A stretch of DNA of 64,000 bases from Limimaricola sp964022235 (lineage in GTDB: Bacteria > Pseudomonadota > Alphaproteobacteria > Rhodobacterales > Rhodobacteraceae): assembly GCF_964022235.1 (NCBI RefSeq), contig NZ_CAXHZL010000004.1, forward strand, positions 1-64,000, in the 5' to 3' direction. The notes under the pieces are model-generated. The model had not been told where the DNA came from. It ran no database searches and was given only the letters and a program-made list of their open reading frames with translations. Below, piece by piece: positions 43,247-53,703 of this stretch. Positions within the stretch are counted from its first letter, which is position 1. Each line of letters opens with the position of its first letter. The position numbers were made by a program, and so were the translations under genes.

Positions 43247-45262
43247 TCAGAGCAGCGACTTCACCTTCTCGACCACGGCCTGTGCCGTGATGCCGAACTT
43301 TTCGTAGAGCGTCTCGGCGGGGGCGGAGGCGCCGAAGCCCTCCATGCCCACGAAGCCCGCCTTCTGCTCGCGGCCGCGCTCGCCCAGAAGCAGACGGTCC
43401 CAGCTCTGGCGCACGCCCGCCTCGATGGCGACGCGCACCGGCCCCGCGGGCAGCACGCGCTTGCGGTAGGCTTCGTCCTGGGCCGCGAACAGCTCCATGC
43501 AGGGCACGGAAACGATCCGCACGCCGATGCCCTCGGCTTCGAGCATGTCGCGTGCCATCATCGCGACCTCGACCTCGGAGCCCGATGCCATGAGGATCGC
43601 GCGGCGCTTTTCGCCCGCCTCGCGCAGCACATAGGCGCCTTGCTCGGTGAGGTTCTTGGTCTTGTGCTCATTGCGCACCGGCATCAGGTTCTGGCGGCTC
43701 AGCGCCAGCACCGAGGGGCGGTCGGTGGTCGTCAGCGCGATCTCCCAGGCCTCGGCGGTCTCGACCGTGTCGGCGGGGCGGAATACGTAGGTATTCGGTG
43801 TCGCGCGCAGCATCGACAGGTGTTCGACCGGCTGGTGGGTCGGGCCGTCTTCGCCCAGACCAATGCTGTCGTGGGTCATCACATAGACCACCGGCTGGTG
43901 CATCAGCGCCGAGAGGCGCATCGCGCCGCGCGCGTAGTCGGTGAAGGCCATGAAGGTGCCGCCATAGGGGCGCAGGCCACCGTGCAGCGCGATGCCGTTC
44001 ATCGCCGCCGCCATGCCGTGCTCGCGGATGCCGTAATGGATGTAGCGGCCCGAGCGGTTGTCGGGCGAGAACACTTCCATGTCGCCCGAACGGGTGTTGT
44101 TCGAGCCGGTCAGGTCGGCCGAGCCGCCCACGGTTTCGGTCATCACGCCGTTGACGACGTTGAGCACCATCTCCGAGGACTTGCGCGAGGCCACGGATTT
44201 CGCGTTCTCCACGGCCTCTTTCTTGAAAGCGCGGATCTTGGCGGAGAGGGCCTTCGGGGCCTCGCCGGCGAAGGCGCGCTCGAACTCGATGCGCTTGCGC
44301 TCGGACAGCGCGTCGAAGCGCTCGCGCCATTCTTCATGTGCCTTGGCACCGCGCGCGCCCATCGCTTCCCATTGCGACTTCACGTCCGAGGGGATCTCGA
44401 AGGGGGCGTGATCCCAGCCGTAGGCCTTCTTGGTGTCGGCGATGAGCGTGGCGTCGGTCAGCGCGCCGTGGCCCTTTGCGGTGTCCTGCGCCGAGGAGCC
44501 GAGTGCGATATGCGTCTTGCAAGCGATCATCGAGGGGCGCGGATCGGCCTTGGCGGCGACGATCGCGGCGTCGATGGCCTCGGGGTCATGCCCGTCGATC
44601 GACTGGACGTGCCAGCCAGAGGCTTCGAAGCGCGCCGCCTGATCGGTGATGTCGGCGATCGACACCTTGCCGTCGATGGTGATGCCGTTGTCGTCGAAGA
44701 ACACGACGAGCTTCGACAGCTTCTGCATGCCGGCAAGCGCGATCGCCTCCTGGCTCACGCCCTCCATCAGGCAGCCGTCACCGGCCATGACATAGGTGTG
44801 ATGGTCGACGATCTTCGAGCCGTACTTGGCGCGCAGCATCTCTTCGGCAATGGCAAAGCCGACCGAGTTGGCGATGCCCTGACCGAGCGGGCCGGTGGTG
44901 GTCTCCACGGCGTCGAGATACTCGCTCTCGGGGTGGCCGGCGGTCTTGGCGCCCCACTGGCGGAAGTTCTTCACTTCGTCGAGCGTGACCTCTTCGTAGC
45001 CGGTCAGATGCAGCACCGAATACAGCAGCATCGAGCCGTGGCCCACCGAGAGGATGAAGCGGTCGCGGTCGGCCCACTTGGGGGCCTTGGGGTCGAACTT
45101 CAGGTGGTTTTCGAACAGCACGGTGGCGACATCGGCCATGCCCATCGGCATGCCGGAGTGACCCGAGTTGGCCGCCGCGACGGCGTCGAGGGTCAGGGTG
45201 CGGATGGCCGCAGCCTTCCTCCAGTGCTCGGGATGCTTGTCGCGCAGGGCGGCGATGTCCAT
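43247..45262 (-). CDS. tkt: transketolase
   Basis: TPP enzyme moving two-carbon units between sugar phosphates in the pentose phosphate (and, if present, Calvin) pathway. The protein has 671 residues. Visible motifs are NSGHSGMPMGMADVATVL at the start, TPP/Mg binding GDGCLMEGVSQEAIALAG (about 155), a GGSADLTGSNNT segment opening the Pyr domain, and DSIGLGEDGPTHQPVEHL. The start at 45262 has CCGGAGGACACCC upstream. It carries its own terminator and is divergent from the coiled-coil/zapA pair. Confidence 0.97.
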   Translation of the reverse strand: MDIAALRDKHPEHWRKAAAIRTLTLDAVAAANSGHSGMPMGMADVATVLFENHLKFDPKAPKWADRDRFILSVGHGSMLLYSVLHLTGYEEVTLDEVKNFRQWGAKTAGHPESEYLDAVETTTGPLGQGIANSVGFAIAEEMLRAKYGSKIVDHHTYVMAGDGCLMEGVSQEAIALAGMQKLSKLVVFFDDNGITIDGKVSIADITDQAARFEASGWHVQSIDGHDPEAIDAAIVAAKADPRPSMIACKTHIALGSSAQDTAKGHGALTDATLIADTKKAYGWDHAPFEIPSDVKSQWEAMGARGAKAHEEWRERFDALSERKRIEFERAFAGEAPKALSAKIRAFKKEAVENAKSVASRKSSEMVLNVVNGVMTETVGGSADLTGSNNTRSGDMEVFSPDNRSGRYIHYGIREHGMAAAMNGIALHGGLRPYGGTFMAFTDYARGAMRLSALMHQPVVYVMTHDSIGLGEDGPTHQPVEHLSMLRATPNTYVFRPADTVETAEAWEIALTTTDRPSVLALSRQNLMPVRNEHKTKNLTEQGAYVLREAGEKRRAILMASGSEVEVAMMARDMLEAEGIGVRIVSVPCMELFAAQDEAYRKRVLPAGPVRVAIEAGVRQSWDRLLLGERGREQKAGFVGMEGFGASAPAETLYEKFGITAQAVVEKVKSLL

Positions 45263-45484
45263 GGGTGTCCTCCGGTTTGCATCGGGGACGCGGCCGCGGC
45301 CCCCTCGTTGCGCATGGTATTGACAGGGGGCGCGGGCGAGTTCAAGCGAACGGGCGGAGCCGTGCTCCGGCGGGGCGCGGTTTGCGGGCTGCGCGGGCGT
45401 GGTCTAGGTTTTCCGAAGCCCGGCGCGATTCGGACGGCCCTTGGCCGATCGAGGATGCGACGGGGCAGGGCAGGCAGGGGCGCG

Positions 45485-45952
45485 ATGACCGACATCACCG
45501 AATTTGAGAGCCGCCTTTCGGCGGCGCTGGACCGGATTGGCCAAGGGCTCGACCGGATCGAGAGCGCCGGGCCGCGCGGCGACGACGACGCGCTCGGGGC
45601 CGAACTGGACGCGCAGCAGCAAGCCAATGTCGAACTTGAACATCGGCTCAAGGCGCTGCGCGAGGAACAAGATAGCCGGCTCGCCGCCTTCGAGGCACGA
45701 ATCGAGGCGCAGAACGCCCAGATGGCCGAGCTCGACGGGCAGCTTCAGGCGCTGCGCCACTCCAACGCCGAGCTGCGCGAGGTCGCGGGCGAACTGCGCG
45801 AGGCAATGGAGGCCGAATTGGCCGACCCTGAGCTGATCGACCGCGCCATGGCCGCCGAGCTGGAGGCGCTGCGTGCCGAGCGCGACGCCGAAGTGGCCGA
45901 GCTGGGCGCGGTGCTGTCGGAACTGAAACCGCTGGTCGAGGAGCGCGAGTGA
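45485..45952 (+). CDS. coiled-coil protein preceding zapA
   Basis: The 155-residue protein is predicted almost entirely helical, with heptad-like Leu/Ala/Glu/Gln runs (AALDRIGQGLDRIE, then about 45-100 and 110-150). It has no Cys, no membrane segment and an acidic pI. It overlaps the zapA start (TGATG region, stop and ATG share one base), so it is co-translated with a Z-ring factor. This suggests a divisome or ZapA-partner role, analogous to ZapB; that is inference, and sequence similarity to ZapB is not claimed. Confidence 0.8.
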   Translation: MTDITEFESRLSAALDRIGQGLDRIESAGPRGDDDALGAELDAQQQANVELEHRLKALREEQDSRLAAFEARIEAQNAQMAELDGQLQALRHSNAELREVAGELREAMEAELADPELIDRAMAAELEALRAERDAEVAELGAVLSELKPLVEERE

Positions 45953-46359
45953 TGCCGCAGGTCGAGATTACCATCGGCGGACGCGCCTTCACGGTCGCCT
46001 GCCAGTCGGGCGAGGAGCCCTATCTGACCGCCGCCGCCAAGCTGCTCGACGAAGAGGCCTCTGGTCTGGCGAGCCAGGCCGGGCGGATGCCCGAGAGCAA
46101 GATGCTGTTGATGGCGGGCCTCATGCTGGCCGATCGCGCGGCGGGCCTCGAGGATCGGCTGCGCCAGGCCGAGAATTACGCGGGCCAAGTCGAGCGGCGT
46201 CTGAGCCAGACCGAGGCTACGATCAACAAGATGCGCAGCGAGCCGCAGAAGGTCCAGGTCGAGGTGCCGGTGATCCCGCATGGGCTGATCGAGATGCTGG
46301 CCGAGATGACGGCCCGCGCCGAAGCGTTGGCCGAGCGGGTCGAGAAGGCGGGGGTCTGA
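45952..46359 (+). CDS. zapA: cell division protein ZapA
   Basis: The 135-residue ZapA-like protein stabilises FtsZ protofilaments. It has an N-terminal beta part typical of ZapA (QVEITIGGRAFTVACQSGEEPYLTAAAKLLDEE), followed by a long dimerising coiled coil (about 55-135). ATG at 45952 follows CGAGGAGCGCGAGTG; a GTG directly before it (45949) is an alternative. It overlaps the preceding coiled-coil gene. The gene ends five bases from a convergent hypothetical gene. Confidence 0.9.
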   Translation: MPQVEITIGGRAFTVACQSGEEPYLTAAAKLLDEEASGLASQAGRMPESKMLLMAGLMLADRAAGLEDRLRQAENYAGQVERRLSQTEATINKMRSEPQKVQVEVPVIPHGLIEMLAEMTARAEALAERVEKAGV

Positions 46360-46364
46360 CGCGC

Positions 46365-46754
46365 TCAGCCCGCGCCTTCGTGGACCTCGATGTGATCGGG
46401 CCGCCCGCCGCGGCCGATGACGCGAACCCAGACGTAATGCCCCCGACCGCTTCGGATGTCGTCGAGGATATATGCCGGTGCCCCCGGCCCGCGCGCGTAT
46501 AGATCGGGAATGCGCGAACGCATGTCACGCGAGGCGAACAGCCCGTCGGTCCCGTCGCCCTCGTCCCGTCGACCGAACCGGTGATAATTTGCCCGGTCCT
46601 GTTGCAGGATCGCGGCGATGTCGGTGAGACGGACCCCGCGCGAGTTCACCATGTCATTTGGAGAGAGCCAGGCGGCGTAGGAGGTGATGACCTCCTGCGC
46701 CGAGGCGGACGGCGCCAGGATGGCCAGCGCGGCAGCAATAACAATGGACTTCAT
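46365..46754 (-). CDS. secreted hypothetical protein
   Basis: The 129-residue protein has a signal peptide (IVIAAALAILAPSASAQ, cleavage near 20) and a mature part of about 109 residues. That part has VRLTDIAAILQQDRANYHRFG, a Gly/Arg/Asp loop region, and a C-terminal strand-like YVWVRVIGRGGRPDHIEV. No cysteines and no known domain. The ATG at 46754 has GAGGTGCTGCG upstream. It sits between convergent zapA and, on its own strand, the terminator of grxD. Function unknown. Confidence 0.75.
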   Translation of the reverse strand: MKSIVIAAALAILAPSASAQEVITSYAAWLSPNDMVNSRGVRLTDIAAILQQDRANYHRFGRRDEGDGTDGLFASRDMRSRIPDLYARGPGAPAYILDDIRSGRGHYVWVRVIGRGGRPDHIEVHEGAG

Positions 46755-46829
46755 CGCAGCACCTCCACAGATCGCGATACCGCGGGAAGTGTGCAGATCA
46801 GATGGGATTGACGCAAGGGAAGCCTGTGC

Positions 46830-46867
46830 AAAAGGACAGGCCGCGATCTTGGAGGATCGCGGCCTGT
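46830..46867 (-). terminator. terminator after grxD
   Basis: A 13-bp perfect stem ACAGGCCGCGATC/GATCGCGGCCTGT (46836-46848 with 46855-46867) around TTGGAG; the minus strand continues CCTTTT. Confidence 0.87.
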
Positions 46868-46889
46868 TCCGGCATTCCTTCGGTTCGCG

Positions 46890-47270
46890 TCAGCCCTTGT
46901 TGGCGTCGCGGATCTTCTCGGCGGCGTCGCGGTCGAAGCTGACTCCATTGGTCTCGAGCAGCTGGTCCAATTCGCCCGACAGCGTCATCTCGGTGATGAT
47001 GTCGCAGCCGCCGACGAACTCGCCCTTGACGTAGAGCTGCGGGATCGTCGGCCAGTCGGAGTAGTCCTTGATGCCCTGACGGATGTCGTTGTCCTCGAGC
47101 ACGTTCACGTCCCGAAATTCGAGGCCCATGAAGTTGAGCACGCCAGCGACGCGGCTCGAAAAGCCGCACTGCGGCATGGTCTTGGTGCCCTTCATGAAGA
47201 GCACGACGTCGTTCGATTTGACGATCTCTTCGATGCGGGCGTTGGCGTTGGTGGTGTCCTGCGCGGTCAT
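46890..47270 (-). CDS. grxD: monothiol glutaredoxin, Grx4 type
   Basis: The 126-residue CGFS-type glutaredoxin coordinates a glutathione-ligated [2Fe-2S] cluster and traffics clusters. The active site CGFS is in KTMPQCGFSSRVAGVLNF, with the TVPQ-like WPTIPQLYVKGEFVGGCDII region after it. ATG at 47270 follows AAAGGACACGCAC. It is directly downstream of a bolA-family gene (26-base gap), the usual BolA/Grx4 partnership. Confidence 0.94.
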   Translation of the reverse strand: MTAQDTTNANARIEEIVKSNDVVLFMKGTKTMPQCGFSSRVAGVLNFMGLEFRDVNVLEDNDIRQGIKDYSDWPTIPQLYVKGEFVGGCDIITEMTLSGELDQLLETNGVSFDRDAAEKIRDANKG

Positions 47271-47296
47271 GTGCGTGTCCTTTGCGGGAATGGGGG

Positions 47297-47539
47297 TCAA
47301 TCGGGTGCCTTAGTGGTCAGCGCCAGCGCGTGCAGATCGCCCGAGGGGCCATCCATGCGGCCCTTGAGGGCGGCGTAGACGGCGCGCTGTTGCTGCACCC
47401 GGTTCTGGCCGCGGAAGCTCTCGTCGATCACCTCGGCGGCATAATGATTGCCGTCTCCGGCGAGGTCGGTGATGGAGATCTTCGCCTCGGGAAAGGTCTC
47501 TCGCAGGAGATCCTCGATTTCCTGTGCGCTCATCGCCAT
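47297..47539 (-). CDS. BolA family protein
   Basis: The 80-residue protein has the BolA class II KH-like fold: SAQEIEDLLRETFPEAKISITDLAGDGNHYAAEVIDE ... GQNRVQQQRAVYAALKGRM. The conserved His in GNHYAAEV is a candidate cluster ligand at the interface with Grx4. ATG at 47539 follows GAGGAAGACAG. It lies between purL and grxD on one strand, consistent with an operon. Confidence 0.92.
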   Translation of the reverse strand: MAMSAQEIEDLLRETFPEAKISITDLAGDGNHYAAEVIDESFRGQNRVQQQRAVYAALKGRMDGPSGDLHALALTTKAPD

Positions 47540-47583
47540 GTCTGTCTTCCTCGCCTGTTCATGTCGCTTCAGATGTAGGCGGC

Positions 47584-47615
47584 GCCCCGGCGGCACGCAA
47601 GGCCGCCGCCGGGGC
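47584..47615. other. 11-bp hairpin between purL and bolA
   Basis: GCCCCGGCGGC (47584-47594) pairs perfectly with GCCGCCGGGGC (47605-47615). No T-run follows on either strand, so it may mark an mRNA processing or pausing point rather than a terminator. Confidence 0.4.
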
Positions 47616-47621
47616 AGTATC

Positions 47622-49811
<2,190 letters not shown>

Positions 49812-49922
49812 GCGGGCGCTCTCCTGCTGGTCGCGCGCGTCATACAAGCAGGCCGCCGCAGGGGAAAGCGGGTTTAGCGCCCCGATCAAGCTTCGTGGCC
49901 CGGCCCGCTATCCGGTCCGGCC

Positions 49923-50007
49923 AAAAAAAAAGCCGGGCACACAGGCCCGGCAAGTCCAACAGGGAGGTATGAAGCGATGCGCCGCAAAGCAGCATCGGCT
50001 TCAATTG
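49923..50007 (-). ncRNA. candidate trans-acting small RNA with exposed anti-Shine-Dalgarno segment
   Basis: On the minus strand a stem-loop comes first (GAAGCCGATGC pairing with GCATCGCTTC, one bulge, loop of about 11; 49971-50002). An unpaired stretch with ACCTCCCTG (49960-49969), complementary to ribosome sites, follows. A perfect 7-bp terminator stem (GCCGGGC/GCCCGGC, 49932-49951) and nine T (49923-49931) end it. A promoter-like TATATA lies upstream at 50014-50019. The layout (hairpin, CCUCC single strand, terminator) is that of regulatory sRNAs in alphaproteobacteria. No credible protein frame fits here. It starts about 100 bases after the LysR stop on the same strand, so a 3'-UTR origin is also possible. 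Confidence 0.6.
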
Positions 50008-50013
50008 CCGAGA

Positions 50014-50044
50014 TATATAGCAGTATGTGAACGATCAAGTTCAA
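50014..50044 (-). promoter_or_regulatory. promoter-like element for the sRNA candidate
   Basis: TTGAAC (50039-50044) and TATATA (50014-50019) on the minus strand, 19 bases apart; a second TTGATC lies at 50033-50038, 13 bases from it. The AT-richness contrasts with the surroundings. Spacing is imperfect. Confidence 0.4.
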
Positions 50045-50108
50045 ATGTCCCGCCCATCGGACAATGCCGTCATGCGTCACATGCATGGCTGTTTTTTGGG
50101 CAATCCGC

Positions 50109-51014
50109 CTAATCCGCGACCTGTTCGCGAAGTTTGCGACGATGCGCCTGCACCTCTTCCTGCACGAAATCGCGGAACGCCGCGACGCGCTTGGATTGCC
50201 GCAGCTCCTCGGGATAGGCCAGAAACACGGGAACCTCGCCGGATTCAAGGTCGGGCAACACCCGCACCAGCCCCGGGAAATGTTCGTTGAGATAGTTGGG
50301 CAGCACGCCGACGCCGAGGTTGTTGAGCACCGCCTGCAGCACGCCGAAGTAGTTGTTCACTGTGAGTAGGGAGGGGATGTTGTTGGCCATCAGCTCCTGC
50401 ACCATCGACGCCCCTGCGGCGACCTGCGCCGAGCTGGGGTTCTGGCAGATCAGGCGGTGGTTCTCGAAATCCTCGACCCGGTCGATCGGGCCCGCCTTGT
50501 CGAGATATTCCCGCGTCGCATAAAGCCGCATCCGCACGTTCATCAGCCGCTTGCGGATCAGGTCGGCCTGGCTCGGCTCCTTCATGCGGATCGCGACGTC
50601 GGCCTCGCGCATCGGCAGGTCGAGCACGCGTTCTTCGAGGATCAGGTCGATCTTGAGGTCGGGATAACGCTCGTAGAGCTTGGGCAGGCGCGGCGCGAGC
50701 CACAGCGTGCCAAAGCCGATCGGCGTGGTGATTTTGATCTCGCCGAAGACCTCTTCCTCGCTGTCGCGGATGCGCGCCGAGGCGGCCTCCAATCGCTTGT
50801 TCATGGCGCGGGTCGCGTCGAACAGCAGCTCGCCCTGCTCGGTGAGGATCAGCCCGCGCGCGTGGCGGTGAAACAGCGTGGTGTTGAGCTGCTCCTCCAG
50901 CGACCTGATCTGTCGGCTGACCGCCGACTGGCTCAGATGCAGCGAATCGCCCGCGTGGGTAAGGCTGCCCGCATCCGCCACCGCATGAAAAATTCGCAGC
51001 TTGTCCCAGTCCAT
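50109..51014 (-). CDS. LysR-family transcriptional regulator
   Basis: The 301-residue regulator has an N-terminal HTH of the classical kind (MDWDKLRIFHAVADAGSLTHAGDSLHLSQSAVSRQIRSLEEQL, about 1-60, SQSAVSRQI recognition helix). An effector domain follows (about 90-290; GEIKITTPIGFGTLWLAPRLP). ATG at 51014 has AGGACGGATAGCG upstream; MKAGRIAM seven residues earlier is possible. It is divergent from murI across 295 bases. The target is unknown; the sRNA candidate follows it. Confidence 0.9.
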   Translation of the reverse strand: MDWDKLRIFHAVADAGSLTHAGDSLHLSQSAVSRQIRSLEEQLNTTLFHRHARGLILTEQGELLFDATRAMNKRLEAASARIRDSEEEVFGEIKITTPIGFGTLWLAPRLPKLYERYPDLKIDLILEERVLDLPMREADVAIRMKEPSQADLIRKRLMNVRMRLYATREYLDKAGPIDRVEDFENHRLICQNPSSAQVAAGASMVQELMANNIPSLLTVNNYFGVLQAVLNNLGVGVLPNYLNEHFPGLVRVLPDLESGEVPVFLAYPEELRQSKRVAAFRDFVQEEVQAHRRKLREQVAD

Positions 51015-51309
51015 CGCTATCCGTCCTGCCTTCATCCTTGAGCCGCGCCATCTATGACCGGGCACGGTGCTTGCAAAGCGCCTGCGCGGTTTTTCGCGCC
51101 TGCGCCAGAGAAACCCCGCGCAGCATAACGCCAAAATACGATAATTGCCGAATTTCTCGTCACTTTCGACGCAAGGTCGCGCAATGCCGCGCCCTCGGTG
51201 CACACAATGCCGCCAATTCCCCCCGCGGGCGCGCCAAAGCACCGATGGATTTCCCCTGCAAAGCCTCGTATGTCTCGGACCCTACAGGGCAAAAGAGCAA
51301 GGTGGCGCG

Positions 51310-52122
51310 ATGGCGGTCGGGATCTTCGATAGTGGCTTGGGCGGACTCACGGTGCTGGGCGCGATCGAAAAGCGTCTGCCCGAGGTGCCCTTGGTCTATT
51401 TCGGCGACAATGCCCATGCGCCTTACGGTGTGCGCACCGCCGACGACATCTATGATCTGACCACCCAAGCCACCGAGCGGCTGTTCGACGCGGGCTGCGA
51501 TCTCGTCATCCTCGCTTGCAACACCGCCTCCGCCGCCGCGCTGCGCCGGATGCAGGAGGGCTGGGTGCCCAAGGGCAAGCGGGTGCTGGGCGTGTTCGTG
51601 CCGCTGATCGAGGCGCTGACCGAGCGGCACTGGGGCGACAATTCGCCTCCGCGCGAGGTCGGCGTGAAACATGTGGCGCTCTTTGCTACCCCTGCCACGG
51701 TGCGCTCTCGCGCGTTCCAGCGCGAGCTCGCGTTCCGCGCCATCGGCGTCGATGTCGAGGCGCAGGCCTGCGGCGGCGTGGTCGATGCGATCGAGGAGGG
51801 CGACCTGATCCTTGCCGAGGCGCTGGTGCGGTCCCATGTCGACGCGCTTAAGCGCAAGATGCCCGAGCCCGACGCCGCGATTTTGGGCTGCACGCATTAC
51901 CCGCTGATGGAAGAGACCTTTCAGGATGCGCTGGGCGCCGATGTAAAGGTCTTCAGCCAAGCCAGTCTCGTGGCCGAGAGCCTTGCGGATTACCTTGACC
52001 GCCGCCCCGAGATGGTCGGACCCGGCACCGAGAGCCTGTTCCTGACCACCGGCAACCCCAAGAACGTGTCGAACCGCGCCACGCAATTCCTGCGCCGCAA
52101 GATCGAGTTCATCCCGGCCTGA
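51310..52122 (+). CDS. murI: glutamate racemase
   Basis: Makes D-glutamate for peptidoglycan. The protein has 270 residues. The motifs are complete: AVGIFDSGLGGLTVLGAI, YFGDNAHAPYG, catalytic Cys in ILACNTASAAALR (about 70), and the second catalytic Cys in AILGCTHYPLMEETF (about 198). The ATG follows AGCAAGGTGGCGCG; an in-frame extension upstream to 51145 has no ribosome site. It is followed by argC after 50 bases. Confidence 0.95.
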   Translation: MAVGIFDSGLGGLTVLGAIEKRLPEVPLVYFGDNAHAPYGVRTADDIYDLTTQATERLFDAGCDLVILACNTASAAALRRMQEGWVPKGKRVLGVFVPLIEALTERHWGDNSPPREVGVKHVALFATPATVRSRAFQRELAFRAIGVDVEAQACGGVVDAIEEGDLILAEALVRSHVDALKRKMPEPDAAILGCTHYPLMEETFQDALGADVKVFSQASLVAESLADYLDRRPEMVGPGTESLFLTTGNPKNVSNRATQFLRRKIEFIPA

Positions 52123-52172
52123 AGCCTGGCCCGAGCGCAAACCTGTCTCCATTCTCCGACAAGGAGCCCCAC

Positions 52173-53201
52173 ATGACCCATTCCGCCGCCATCCTTGGAG
52201 CCTCGGGCTATACAGGTGCCGAGCTTGTCCGCCTGATCGCGACGCATCCCGGCATCGAGGTCGCGGCGCTGTCGGGCGACCGCAAGGCGGGCATGGCGAT
52301 GGGCGAGGTATTCCCGCATCTGGGCCATCTCGACCTTCCCAAGCTCTGCACCATCGACGAGATCGATTTCTCGACCATCGACATCGCCTTTTGTGCGCTG
52401 CCCCATGCGATGAGCCAGGCGGTGATCGCGGATCTGCCCAAGGATCTGAAGATCGTCGATCTCTCGGCCGACTTCCGGCTACGCAACGATGGCGAATACG
52501 AAAAGTGGTACGGCAAGCCGCATGCCGCGATGGATCTGCAGGCCGAAGCCGTCTATGGCCTGACCGAGTTCTACCGCGACGAGATCGCAGGCGCGCGGCT
52601 CGTCGCCGGAACCGGCTGCAACGCCGCCACCGTACAGTTCGCGCTGCGGCCCTTGATCGAAAAGAGTCTGATCGACCTCGACGACATCGTTTGCGACCTC
52701 AAGAACGGCGTCTCCGGTGCGGGCCGCTCGCTCAAGGAGAACATGCTTTTCGCCGAGCGCTCCGAGGACGTTCTGGCCTATTCGGCGGGCGGCACGCATC
52801 GCCACTTGGGCGAGTTCGACCAGGAGTTCAGCCAGATCGCGGGCCGCGACGTGCGCATCCTCTTCACCCCGCATCTTGTGCCGGTGAACCGCGGCATCCT
52901 CGCCTCGTGCTACGTGAAGGGCGATCCGCAAGCCATTCACGAGGCACTGCAATCGCGCTACGAGGCCGAGCCGTTCCTGCGCGTGCTGCCGTTTGGCAAG
53001 CTGCCGGGGATGAGCCACGTGCAGGGGTCGAACTTCTGCCACATGGGCGTCGCGGGTGACCGGGTTTCTGGCCGCACTCTGGTGGTCTCGACCCTCGACA
53101 ACCTGTGCAAGGGCTCCTCTGGTCAGGCGCTGCAGAACGCTAACCTGATGCTCGGGCTGCCCGAAACCCAAGGCCTGATGCTGGCCCCGGTGTTTCCCTG
53201 A
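52173..53201 (+). CDS. argC: N-acetyl-gamma-glutamyl-phosphate reductase
   Basis: Third step of arginine synthesis; NADPH-dependent reduction of acetylglutamyl phosphate. The protein has 342 residues. The Rossmann start is AAILGASGYTGAELVRLIATHP and the catalytic Cys is in VAGTGCNAATVQFALRPL (about 150). SGAGRSLKENMLFAE and HVQGSNFCHMG are also recognisable. Its stop shares one base with the ccmE start (TGATG), coupling arginine synthesis to the ccm cluster, as in related bacteria. Confidence 0.96.
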   Translation: MTHSAAILGASGYTGAELVRLIATHPGIEVAALSGDRKAGMAMGEVFPHLGHLDLPKLCTIDEIDFSTIDIAFCALPHAMSQAVIADLPKDLKIVDLSADFRLRNDGEYEKWYGKPHAAMDLQAEAVYGLTEFYRDEIAGARLVAGTGCNAATVQFALRPLIEKSLIDLDDIVCDLKNGVSGAGRSLKENMLFAERSEDVLAYSAGGTHRHLGEFDQEFSQIAGRDVRILFTPHLVPVNRGILASCYVKGDPQAIHEALQSRYEAEPFLRVLPFGKLPGMSHVQGSNFCHMGVAGDRVSGRTLVVSTLDNLCKGSSGQALQNANLMLGLPETQGLMLAPVFP

Positions 53202-53659
53202 TGCGCGGGCTGAAGAAAACCCGCCGCATCCAGGTGCTGGCGCTCGCGGCCGTGGCGCTGGTGCTGGCCACCGGGATCATCGGCTATGCGATGCGCGATG
53301 GCATCAACTTCTTCCGCTCGCCCGCGCAGGTCATGGCCGAGCCGCCTACGCCGACCGAGGTGTTTCGCCTGGGCGGTCTCGTCGAGGCGGGCACGCTTGT
53401 GCGCGGGCAGGGCGAGACGGTGACCTTCTCGGTCACCGACGGCGCGGCCTCGGTGCCGGTCGCCTATACCGGCATCCTGCCTGACCTCTTCGAGGAGGGT
53501 CAGGGCATGGTCGGTCAGGGCCGCTGGACCGGCGAGCGATTCGAGGCGATCGAGATCCTCGCCAAGCACGACGAGAGCTACATGCCCAAAGAGGTGATCG
53601 ACGCGCTGCAGGAGCAAGGCGTCTACAAGGCACCGGACGCAGCGCCCGCGTCGAATTAA
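53201..53659 (+). CDS. ccmE: cytochrome c maturation haem chaperone CcmE
   Basis: The 152-residue periplasmic haem chaperone has an N-terminal membrane anchor (RIQVLALAAVALVLATGIIGYAM, about 10-32) and an OB-fold domain. The haem-binding His is in ILAKHDESYMPKEV (HxxxY motif, about 128). It receives haem from CcmC/CcmD and delivers it to CcmF/CcmH. In this window it is separated from ccmF by the endolysin and holin genes. Confidence 0.96.
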   Translation: MRGLKKTRRIQVLALAAVALVLATGIIGYAMRDGINFFRSPAQVMAEPPTPTEVFRLGGLVEAGTLVRGQGETVTFSVTDGAASVPVAYTGILPDLFEEGQGMVGQGRWTGERFEAIEILAKHDESYMPKEVIDALQEQGVYKAPDAAPASN

Positions 53660-53670
53660 CCGGGTCTTGG
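53656..53670. promoter_or_regulatory. weak CtrA-like half-site before the endolysin gene
   Basis: TTAA-CCGGGTC-TTGG: the first TTAACC half matches the CtrA consensus TTAA-N7-TTAA and the second half matches only TT. It overlaps the ccmE stop and lies 33 bases before the endolysin start. Confidence 0.25.
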
Positions 53671-53703
53671 CACTCTTCCATCCGGGGTCACGGAGGGTGA
53701 GAG

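Noticed and set aside
43640..45484. Long plus-strand frame antisense to tkt joined to the coiled-coil gene
   Set aside because: High-GC antisense artefact; the real start at 45485 fits the ribosome site and the protein composition changes there.
49886..50248. Possible small protein across the sRNA region
   Set aside because: It starts inside the LysR gene, has no start signal or homology features, and the hairpin/terminator layout explains the region better.
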